From positions 1-36,641 of the IMG/VR virus record IMGVR_UViG_3300030451_001097: a DNA stretch of 36,641 nt; one strand, given 5' to 3'. A program made the position numbers and the translations under genes. The notes under the pieces were generated by a model, which saw nothing but the letters and a program-made list of their open reading frames with translations, ran no database searches and was not told where the DNA came from. Of the stretch, positions 20,757 through 28,242 are shown piece after piece (the first letter of the stretch is position 1; each line of letters begins with the position of its first letter). The DNA is from a virus.

Positions 20757-21442
20757 TAGAAATTCAAATCAAAGAAGATAAATACGAAATACCTACTGAA
20801 TGGAAAGACATAACACTAGAATATTGGTGTGGTCTGTATAATATAATAAAAAAGTATACTGAAACTGCTCAAGGTGAAGATGAAAAAGAAATTGAAGAGC
20901 CAAAGTTAGATGAAGTTAAAGTGCTAAGAATGAATAGGGAAATATTCAAATATGTAACTGGTGTAAACGATGCGATGCTAAACCAGTTAGATTTAGAGAG
21001 TGTAAATACTGCTGTTGGAACTATAGGACAAATGATGGAAGAATATAAACCTAAAGGAATAGACAGATTTGAATTTGAGGGTGAGGTATACTTTTTTCCA
21101 AAAGAATTTTTAAAGAGAAACACTTTTGGTGATTATATAGAAGCTACACAGTTAGATGCAACCATACAAATGATGAAGCATGGTAAGTTTGATGTGTTAC
21201 CTGAACAAATGGCTATTTTGTGTAGAACAATAGATGAGAAGTACGATGATGATGCAATACCCTCCAAAACTGATAAGTTTAAGCAATTGACAATGGACAT
21301 CGTTTGGGAGTTCAGTTTTTTTTTGACAATGCAAAGCGTAAAATTAACAAGGACTTTCCAAATGTTTTTGGGGAAGGAAGGGGAAGAATTGGAACAGGCA
21401 AAGGAAGAGTTTCTACAGTTGGACTCTACACCAAGTTCATAA
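20753..21442 (+). CDS. Tail assembly chaperone, short form (gpG-like)
   Basis: 229 residues, acidic, helical, with no catalytic motif: KYEIPTEWKDITLEYWCGLYNII, EVKVLRMNREIFKYVTGVN, TIGQMMEEYKP, QLTMDIVWEFSFFLTM. It lies before the tail and tape-measure genes and overlaps a second frame by more than 100 bases, the hallmark of G/GT-type tail chaperones. A nine-T run (21316-21324) read as AGT-TTT-TTT-TTG contains heptamers of the X-XXY-YYZ form for a -1 shift. The fused product is listed separately. Confidence 0.8.
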   Translation: MIEIQIKEDKYEIPTEWKDITLEYWCGLYNIIKKYTETAQGEDEKEIEEPKLDEVKVLRMNREIFKYVTGVNDAMLNQLDLESVNTAVGTIGQMMEEYKPKGIDRFEFEGEVYFFPKEFLKRNTFGDYIEATQLDATIQMMKHGKFDVLPEQMAILCRTIDEKYDDDAIPSKTDKFKQLTMDIVWEFSFFLTMQSVKLTRTFQMFLGKEGEELEQAKEEFLQLDSTPSS

Positions 21443-21639
21443 AACCATATGGTTGGCTAAATAGTTTATATATGGTTGCAGAGAAAGGTATTTTTAGAGT
21501 TGATGGCATGAATGATGTAGATAGTGTAAAGAATACTAATCTATATAAAGTTTTAACATATTTGAGTTGGAATACAGCGAAGAACGACTATGAGATAGCA
21601 GTAAATGACAAGATACACAACCCAAATAAAGTAATGTAA
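21304..21639 (+). CDS. -1-frame extension of the tail assembly chaperone (gpT-like)
   Basis: Open in the -1 frame relative to the chaperone, without a good start of its own (the first candidate is TTG 21304, inside the other gene). A slip on the T run would join chaperone residue 191 to GAC 21325 and add 104 residues, making about 295 in total. The added part (LYTKFIKPYGWLNSLYMVAEKGIFRVDGMNDVDSVKNTNLYKVLTYLSW) resembles the C-terminal part of single-frame tail chaperones I recall in related phages. A sequencing error in the homopolymer would give the same picture. Confidence 0.7.
   Translation: MGVQFFFDNAKRKINKDFPNVFGEGRGRIGTGKGRVSTVGLYTKFIKPYGWLNSLYMVAEKGIFRVDGMNDVDSVKNTNLYKVLTYLSWNTAKNDYEIAVNDKIHNPNKVM
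21316..21325 (+). promoter_or_regulatory. Putative -1 ribosomal frameshift site
   Basis: Nine T then G. In the chaperone frame the codons are AGT TTT TTT TTG, so both T-TTT-TTT and T-TTT-TTG satisfy the slippery heptamer rule. Downstream the -1 frame stays open for 104 codons, to 21639. Confidence 0.65.
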
Positions 21640-21646
21640 TATATAT

Positions 21647-22801
21647 ATGGCAATAACAAGATTAAAAGATTTAGTAACAGTATTTGAGAGCAAGTGGACA
21701 TTTGGAGATTCTAAGTTTGGTTATGATGGTGAGGTAAACGAATCACACAACACACAATATCCTCTTTTACTAATAAACCCTCCACTATCTACTATGCCTG
21801 AAATTTATTCAGGTAGAGAAGAGTATGAGTTTGAAATAAACTTTTACAATTTATATCCACAAGCAGCACAGTCTGCAGTAACACTACAGCATAGATGGGA
21901 TAACCTACAAGATTTAGCTATGGAATGGTTTGACATGGTTTTAAAGAACTATCAAGACAATGTAGTAGATGTATATCTTAATGATGAGAGTGTAGAAATA
22001 GAAAGAGTTAAAGAAGTAGCTAATGATAGATTAGTGCAGATAAAGTTTACATTTACTATGAGTGCATTTTCTAAATGCTTTAGACCAGTATCTTCTTATC
22101 CATCTGACATTGCTAATTTAGTAACATGGCTTAGAGCAGATAGTGGATTAACTTTTGACATACCAACTAAACAAGTAAGTGCATGGACAAATCAAGTTAA
22201 AATCAACTCAACAAATGTATTACAAGCTACTAAATCAAAACAACCACTAAGATATGGTTATGATGGTGCAAATGACAAAGCTAGAATAGAATTTAATGGC
22301 ACATCTAACTATATGACCACAGAAGGAGATTCTCCTATTGGTACTCAATTTACTATGTTCTTTGTGGCACAGAACACAAGTCTTACTGCAGGATATGAAG
22401 GTAGATATTTTAGTTATGCTGATGGTAATAGTGTTTTACATTTTGGGTCAAAAAATTCTAAATTTAATGGAACTTTTAGTGATGCAAGTGGTAATGGTGG
22501 AGAGGTGTCTACTACAAATTTAATATCTAGAAATTATCATATTGCTGTAGCAAAATTAGAAAACAAAAGACTATATGTAGAAGCTAATAATTCAGGTTTT
22601 AGTTCTATACAGGTTGCTAATTATGACAACACAACAACATATGACCAATCTGATTTTACTTTAGGTTATAGAATATCTGCTGCTGCAACTAACTATTTAA
22701 AAGGTAATTTACAAGAGGTTATTATTTACAATGCTCTTTTAACTGATAAACAAATAGCAGAAGTAAAAACATATTTAAACAATAAATTTAAAATATATTA
22801 A
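21647..22801 (+). CDS. Tail protein fused to a ConA/LamG-like lectin domain
   Basis: 384 residues in two parts. Residues 1-145 (MAITRLKDLVTVFESKW, NESHNTQYPLLLINPPLSTMP, REEYEFEINFYNLYPQAAQ, VQIKFTFTMSAFSKCFRP) look like a tail terminator or neck-type protein. Residues about 148-384 form a ConA-like jelly roll (LVTWLRADSGLTFD, ARIEFNGTSNYMTTEG, FTMFFVAQN, HIAVAKLENKRLYVEANN, LKGNLQEVIIYNALLTDKQI). The C-terminal domain is a glycan-binding type. Located between the tail chaperone and further tail genes. The N-terminal assignment is an inference from position and size. Confidence 0.7.
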   Translation: MAITRLKDLVTVFESKWTFGDSKFGYDGEVNESHNTQYPLLLINPPLSTMPEIYSGREEYEFEINFYNLYPQAAQSAVTLQHRWDNLQDLAMEWFDMVLKNYQDNVVDVYLNDESVEIERVKEVANDRLVQIKFTFTMSAFSKCFRPVSSYPSDIANLVTWLRADSGLTFDIPTKQVSAWTNQVKINSTNVLQATKSKQPLRYGYDGANDKARIEFNGTSNYMTTEGDSPIGTQFTMFFVAQNTSLTAGYEGRYFSYADGNSVLHFGSKNSKFNGTFSDASGNGGEVSTTNLISRNYHIAVAKLENKRLYVEANNSGFSSIQVANYDNTTTYDQSDFTLGYRISAAATNYLKGNLQEVIIYNALLTDKQIAEVKTYLNNKFKIY

Positions 22802-22803
22802 TT

Positions 22804-24870
22804 ATGGCTACAATAAATGGAAGTATACATGATTCTTTTTCACCTGTATCAACAACACAGAGTGCTTTAGATTTAAGCTATAACAATAGGTCAAATTATT
22901 TAGTAAGTGCTAATGTACCTAAAAGGTATCAGGTAAGATGGGAAGGTGCAGGAGTAAACGAATCATACACACCAACTAAAACAGCAGGAACTTTAACTAC
23001 AGGAGATATTGTAAACATGGTTTTTTATGTTTATGGCACAACACAATATGTAGATGGTGCTTATCCTGCTAGTTTAAACAATTGGGATTTAGTAGCTAAA
23101 ATAAAAAAGTCAAGAGATTTAGCTAATAAAAAATACAACAACGATGGTTCTATTTTAAACAACCAAAGATTTACAGTTGATATTAGTCAATTGTGTCAAG
23201 ACATACTGTCATATAGTTTAGTGCCTATTGGTAAAGGAACTTGGCAAAGTAGTTTGTGGGGAGGTATGAATGGTGGTCAAACAAAACAAGATAATGTAAC
23301 ACAATCTGTAAGTGTATACAATGTAACACCAAATGGTACATATAGACATATAAGAGTTGTAGCAAAACCTGAAATTATATTGAGCAATGGTCTTATAACA
23401 GAAGCTACTAATACAGTAACATTTAATGATATTGCAGTTATAAATTCTGTAGGTCAATTTGAAAGAGATAGTATATTTTATTATAATCAATACACAATAC
23501 AAAAAGCTCCTGCAAATTCTAGTAACCCTAGAGGGTTTTTAAGTTTTTGTCCAAACTTTACACAAACATCAAGCGTAGCATTAAGAAAAAATGTTAGAAC
23601 AGATGATGAAGCTGAATGGTTGTATTGGTGGCAAAGAAACATGGGTGAAACTGCTGACCAAACTACAAAGGCAAGGTTAAAGGTAGAAACCTTTACAAGT
23701 AATGGTTCTGCACAAAACACAATGTATTTATCTGATTTTAATTCTAATTTAGACACAGAAACAGTTAGTAATGTAGAGGTTTTTAGGGTGAATCAGAAAA
23801 AAATGTGTGTGCAAAACGTATCACCTTCTTTTATAAATGCAAATGCACAAGATGATAGTGGCAATGCTTTAACAAATCAAATAGATAGTAACACATCATA
23901 TTATAGGACACATTTAGAGTATATAAATGCTGAAGATAATTTAGTTCAAAATGGAAATTTTGCAAATGCAGGAACAGATTGGAACGCTAACTTAAACTGG
24001 ACAATTACAACAGGAGAAGCTACAAGTGCAGGAGCAGCAGCAGACATAAATCAAGGTACTTGGAGTCCTTTATCAGGTCAGGAATATATGGTTACTTTTA
24101 CTATAAAAAGTATAAGTTCAGGAGGTTTTAGGTTTCAGCTTGGAGGAGTTTTTGGAACAACAAGAACAACTGTAGGAACATTTACAGAAATAATAACTAC
24201 AACAGGCACAGACAGATTAAGAATATTTAGTATGTCAAGCGCTAATGGAGCTGTTACTGACATACAAGTTCAAAAAAACCCAACAACTGTAAGAGCAACA
24301 GAATATAGATATTTTAATATAGACAGAGAAGATGCTAAACTACCTTATAATTTTGTAAGGTTTTATTGGTTAAATAGATTAGGAGGTATAGATAGCTATA
24401 CTGCTAAAAGAAGTGTTGTTGAAAGCATATCTGTAAATAGAGATACAATAGAAACGCAAAGTGCAGATAGAACATGGTATCAAAATAGTTTAGATGGTTC
24501 TGGTGCAACAATAGCAGATGCAGATTATATATCTAACACAATGAGAGGTGGTAATTTATATAAGGGTGGCAGAGAAGTTTTAAATGTAAATGCAAATAGA
24601 AATAATAGTGTGTATACAGAGCCACTTAACAAATCTACTGCACAATGGTTAGAAGAGATAATGACTTCACCTAATGTGTGGATAGAAATGGATACAGATG
24701 CTACAGCAAGAGGTAATACTATAAATCCTTATCAAAGACCATCTACAAAAGAATATATACCAGTAATAATTACTAATGGAAGTGCTGAAACTGTTAATCA
24801 AGAAGCAGGGCTTGTAAGTTTTAATATTGAATACACTTTAGCACACAAAGTACAAACACAGAGAAATTAA
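22804..24870 (+). CDS. Large tail protein with an inserted carbohydrate-binding-like domain
   Basis: 688 residues, beta-rich throughout. The body (MATINGSIHDSFSPVSTT, YQVRWEGAG, FTVDISQLCQDILSYSLVPIG, then FVRFYWLNRLGGIDSYTAKRS) resembles tail or baseplate proteins of Bacteroidetes phages. Residues about 377-495 (NLVQNGNFANAGTDWNANLN, SGQEYMVTFTIKS, TDRLRIFSMSSANGAVTDIQV) form a separate beta-sandwich of the same kind as the modules in the giant fibre. The flanks would join sensibly without it, so it looks inserted. It ends in the ATG of the next gene (one-base overlap). Confidence 0.65.
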   Translation: MATINGSIHDSFSPVSTTQSALDLSYNNRSNYLVSANVPKRYQVRWEGAGVNESYTPTKTAGTLTTGDIVNMVFYVYGTTQYVDGAYPASLNNWDLVAKIKKSRDLANKKYNNDGSILNNQRFTVDISQLCQDILSYSLVPIGKGTWQSSLWGGMNGGQTKQDNVTQSVSVYNVTPNGTYRHIRVVAKPEIILSNGLITEATNTVTFNDIAVINSVGQFERDSIFYYNQYTIQKAPANSSNPRGFLSFCPNFTQTSSVALRKNVRTDDEAEWLYWWQRNMGETADQTTKARLKVETFTSNGSAQNTMYLSDFNSNLDTETVSNVEVFRVNQKKMCVQNVSPSFINANAQDDSGNALTNQIDSNTSYYRTHLEYINAEDNLVQNGNFANAGTDWNANLNWTITTGEATSAGAAADINQGTWSPLSGQEYMVTFTIKSISSGGFRFQLGGVFGTTRTTVGTFTEIITTTGTDRLRIFSMSSANGAVTDIQVQKNPTTVRATEYRYFNIDREDAKLPYNFVRFYWLNRLGGIDSYTAKRSVVESISVNRDTIETQSADRTWYQNSLDGSGATIADADYISNTMRGGNLYKGGREVLNVNANRNNSVYTEPLNKSTAQWLEEIMTSPNVWIEMDTDATARGNTINPYQRPSTKEYIPVIITNGSAETVNQEAGLVSFNIEYTLAHKVQTQRN

Positions 24871-27560
24871 TGAGCAACGTAACAATAGAGTTATTAGATT
24901 ATGTTTATGATGGTTCTAGTATAGACTGGGATAAAAGTGTTGTTGGAACATTAGATGTAACAAGTCATTCAGAGTTTCCATTAGCTTTAACTTTTGCTAT
25001 TTCAGATATAAAAGACATAAATTCTCGTAAAGGTACTTTTAGCAAAACCTTCAAAATACCTGCAACAAAAAACAATAATCAGTTATACAAAAGTATATAC
25101 TTAGTAAAATCTACAAGTGATAATAATTTACTAAACAAAAAATCATGTAGAATTGTAATAAATAATTTGTATTCTATAAATGGTTTGTTGGAACTTACAA
25201 GTATTGGTGGTTATGACAATCCACAATATTATTCTTGTGTTTTTTTTGGCAACAATATTACTTGGGCAAGTGAAATAGGAGAGAATTTATTAAAAGATTT
25301 AGGAACAGATGGTGATGCATGGGATAATCTAAAAGGAACAGATACTGGTAAAGATTTAGTTGTAAACAAAATTGGTGTATCATCTACTTGGGTTCAGGAT
25401 AATGCTATATACAAAGATGGTAATTTAACAACAAATGATATACCATTAGTTTATCCTATTGTATCTTATGGTGATTTTAATCCATCTGGTGAGCCACAAA
25501 CAATACAATTATTAAATAATTCATATGAACAGACTGGTTTTGGTGTTGCAAAATTAGGTTACTATGGTTTTAACAGTAGTGGTTTTGATTATGGTAATCC
25601 AGAACCTGTAGTAGATTGGCGACCATGTTTGTGGGTGTATGATGTTTTTAATGCAATATTTAATAATATAGGTTATACAATTTCTTCTACATTTGTTGAA
25701 ACTGCTGACTTTAAAAAATTATTATTTGCTTTACCTAATTTTAGATATAACAACGCACAAGACAGATATTTATTATATGGGTTTGAAAGTAGGTTTAGAA
25801 AAATATCGGCTAATAATGATGCTTTAATTAAAGATGGTGGTACAGATTATTTTAACATAAGTCAAACAGGTAATGGTAATACTGAACTTACACAGACTGA
25901 TTTAGTAAATATAACTAATACAAAAGATGCAAGTTCATATACTAAAGAAACAGACTTAAATGATTCAGGTTTAGATGGTAGTGGTATATATACTTTTCCT
26001 GAATATGGTAGGTATGATATAGAATTAGAAAATTTTGGATATTGGTTTGATAATGTTGTAGACCCTAGTTCAGGAGATGCAGGTGTTGATATAATTACTT
26101 CATCATTACAAATACAGTTACAAACAGTAGGCGAAAGCACTTGGAACACAATAGAAGAAGGTCTTTTAGATAGTGAATTAACTGTGCATGATGATAATGG
26201 TGCAAATACAGACCCTTCTGAAGGAGAAAGAGTATTTCCAAATATTAATTTTAACAGATACTTTAATAAAAATGATAAAATAAGATTAAGGTTAAAAAAT
26301 GTAATAAAACATAGTGGTGGTTCAGGCAATACTTGTGGTTTTAGATTATATTTATATGGTAGTAGTAGTATAAGTGCTAATAATGATGCAGGATTTGATG
26401 GTGTTTATAATATAAAGTTTAATCCAGAATTTGTAGAATATGGTCAAACATATGATTTAAAAAATGTAATAAATAAAGAGTACAAACAAATAGATTTTAT
26501 AAAGGGTGTTGCTCACGCATTTAATTTACAATTTACAACAGATGAAGTTGGCAAAATTGTTTATATAGAACCTTTTGATTCTTTTTATCAATCTTATTAC
26601 GATGCAATAGACTGGACATATAAGGTAGACAAAAGCCAAGAAATAAATGATGTGTTTGTAAAAGATAGTTTCAAAAGAGATATTATTTTTAAATACAAAA
26701 CTGATAGCAAAGATGCTAAAATAGAACAAAGAGGTAATGATTATTTTGAAAAAATATTAGATGAATATCCATTTAAAGAAACTTTATCTAATGAATTTGA
26801 AAGAGGTCAATCTGTTTTTGAAAATCCTTTTTTTGCAGGAACATTTAACGCAAAAGATAGGGATGTTTCTAAAACACCTAATCCTGTTTTTAATGCTTGT
26901 TTATGGCAAGAAAAAGAAGATGGTGGTTTTATTTCTCCAAATGATTTTGCAAGACCAGATAAGGGTTTTGATTTTTTACCAAGACTTTTATATTGGAAAA
27001 AATACAGTCCAGATATAGGTGGTAATTTTTGTTTTAAATATGCTGTAGCACAATTATTTAGTGGGACTTTTAAAGGAATTTTTGCAAAGTCAGGAGCAGT
27101 CAATGTTTTGTCTACTGTATACCCCCAAGCAACATCTATAAATAGAGAAGATGCGAGTAGTATGCTTTTAAGTTATGGTAATGTATATGTTACTGATTAC
27201 GATGATGTAAACAATACATATTCTGATGCTGTTATAGTAAAAGGTTTGTATCAAACATATTATGAAAAGATGATAGATATGTTAAAAGAAAACCCAAGAG
27301 TTAGAACTATTAGTCTTAATTTAAAAATTAAAGACATTGTTAATTTAGATTTTAGAAAGTTAGTTTATATAGATGGTTGTTATTACAGAATAAACAAAAT
27401 TAAAGATTACAATCCACTTAATAATACTACAACAAAAGTTGAATTAATAGAGTGGATAAATCTTGGAGATACAACAGCATATACACCTGCATTAAATAAA
27501 TATGATGGTAAATGGAATAACAATCCACCAACAGGTGGTGTTCAAAATATAACAAGATAA
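24870..27560 (+). CDS. Large tail/baseplate protein of Bacteroidetes-phage type
   Basis: 896 residues, the second largest protein. The N-terminus (SHSEFPLALTFAISDIKDIN, KGTFSKTFKIPATKNNNQLYK) follows a pattern I recall from tail proteins near the tape measure in Bacteroidetes phages. The middle is Gly/Asn/Asp-rich beta structure. The later part (YDLKNVINKEYKQIDFIKGVAHAF, FTTDEVGKIVYIEPFDSF, VNLDFRKLVYIDGCYYRINKI) resembles hub or distal tail domains that bind the tail tip. Translationally coupled to both neighbours. The exact structural role is not determinable by reading. Confidence 0.65.
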   Translation: MSNVTIELLDYVYDGSSIDWDKSVVGTLDVTSHSEFPLALTFAISDIKDINSRKGTFSKTFKIPATKNNNQLYKSIYLVKSTSDNNLLNKKSCRIVINNLYSINGLLELTSIGGYDNPQYYSCVFFGNNITWASEIGENLLKDLGTDGDAWDNLKGTDTGKDLVVNKIGVSSTWVQDNAIYKDGNLTTNDIPLVYPIVSYGDFNPSGEPQTIQLLNNSYEQTGFGVAKLGYYGFNSSGFDYGNPEPVVDWRPCLWVYDVFNAIFNNIGYTISSTFVETADFKKLLFALPNFRYNNAQDRYLLYGFESRFRKISANNDALIKDGGTDYFNISQTGNGNTELTQTDLVNITNTKDASSYTKETDLNDSGLDGSGIYTFPEYGRYDIELENFGYWFDNVVDPSSGDAGVDIITSSLQIQLQTVGESTWNTIEEGLLDSELTVHDDNGANTDPSEGERVFPNINFNRYFNKNDKIRLRLKNVIKHSGGSGNTCGFRLYLYGSSSISANNDAGFDGVYNIKFNPEFVEYGQTYDLKNVINKEYKQIDFIKGVAHAFNLQFTTDEVGKIVYIEPFDSFYQSYYDAIDWTYKVDKSQEINDVFVKDSFKRDIIFKYKTDSKDAKIEQRGNDYFEKILDEYPFKETLSNEFERGQSVFENPFFAGTFNAKDRDVSKTPNPVFNACLWQEKEDGGFISPNDFARPDKGFDFLPRLLYWKKYSPDIGGNFCFKYAVAQLFSGTFKGIFAKSGAVNVLSTVYPQATSINREDASSMLLSYGNVYVTDYDDVNNTYSDAVIVKGLYQTYYEKMIDMLKENPRVRTISLNLKIKDIVNLDFRKLVYIDGCYYRINKIKDYNPLNNTTTKVELIEWINLGDTTAYTPALNKYDGKWNNNPPTGGVQNITR

Positions 27561-27562
27561 TT

Positions 27563-27742
27563 ATGTCTACACCAAAAAATCAAATAACAAATAAAGGTAT
27601 AGCTAACGAAAGTGGCTTAGAAGTATATATGACTGTAACAATAAGTTCTGTTGAGTATCTTATACCCATAACAATGAAAGATAATTTTGGCAATGCTCAT
27701 AAAGTATTAAGAAGAAGAGAGAATCAAAAGATAGAAGATTAA
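27563..27742 (+). CDS. Hypothetical 59-residue tail-module protein
   Basis: ATG 27563, two bases after the previous stop; the TAA overlaps the next ATG by one base. It contains two beta strands (LEVYMTVTISSVEYLIPITMK) and a basic tail (KVLRRRENQKIED). Tight spacing on both sides supports a real gene. Probably a small tail-assembly component. Confidence 0.6.
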   Translation: MSTPKNQITNKGIANESGLEVYMTVTISSVEYLIPITMKDNFGNAHKVLRRRENQKIED

Positions 27743-28236
27743 TGAAGTTTACTAATACATATAAAAGATTTAGTAGTGTTTCACAAATACTAATTAAGGG
27801 TTTAAGAGATGCTTTAAAATTACAGCAATATTATGCTACAGGTAAATTAAGTAGAAGTTTTGTTGGTATACAAGAAAAGGGTAAAGGATTAATTTTAAAT
27901 ATAATTTCTAATAAAGATTATTGGAGAGTTGTAAATGACCCAAATGTTGCCTTTTCAGTAAACAGACAAAATATAATAAGATGGATGAACACAAAAGGTT
28001 TAGACAAAAGATTTGCAGGTGCAATTTACAGAAAATTAAAAAAAGGTAATTATGGTAAACCATATGTATACTGGCAAAAAGGTAACACATTAACAAGAAA
28101 AAACTTTGCAGGTATAGTGGCATCAGAAGAATCAAAAGCAGTAGCAAATGAATTAGCACCTGCTATAGGTAAAGATGTAGCAGAAATGATGAGAAAGGAA
28201 TTTAGAAAAATAAAACCAACAGCAGAAATAAGTTAA
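27742..28236 (+). CDS. Putative tail completion/neck protein (HK97 gp10-like candidate)
   Basis: 164 residues, basic. The pattern of helix (FSSVSQILIKGLRDALKLQQ), YYATGKLSRSFVGIQEKGKGLILNIISNKDYWRVVND and a long C-terminal helical end resembles gp10-type head-tail joining or tail completion proteins, which share a T-G-x-L-x-x-S-F segment followed by strands. It lies six bases before the tape measure. Confidence is moderate because the core motif is short. Confidence 0.5.
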   Translation: MKFTNTYKRFSSVSQILIKGLRDALKLQQYYATGKLSRSFVGIQEKGKGLILNIISNKDYWRVVNDPNVAFSVNRQNIIRWMNTKGLDKRFAGAIYRKLKKGNYGKPYVYWQKGNTLTRKNFAGIVASEESKAVANELAPAIGKDVAEMMRKEFRKIKPTAEIS

Positions 28237-28242
28237 GATATT

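Noticed and set aside
25862-26329. 155-codon minus-strand ORF
   Set aside because: Opposite the 896-residue tail protein; low-complexity Ser/Leu/Pro product typical of antisense shadows.
26761-27018. 85-codon + strand ORF inside the 896-residue tail gene
   Set aside because: Out-of-frame shadow with Leu/Lys-rich sequence and no leader of its own.
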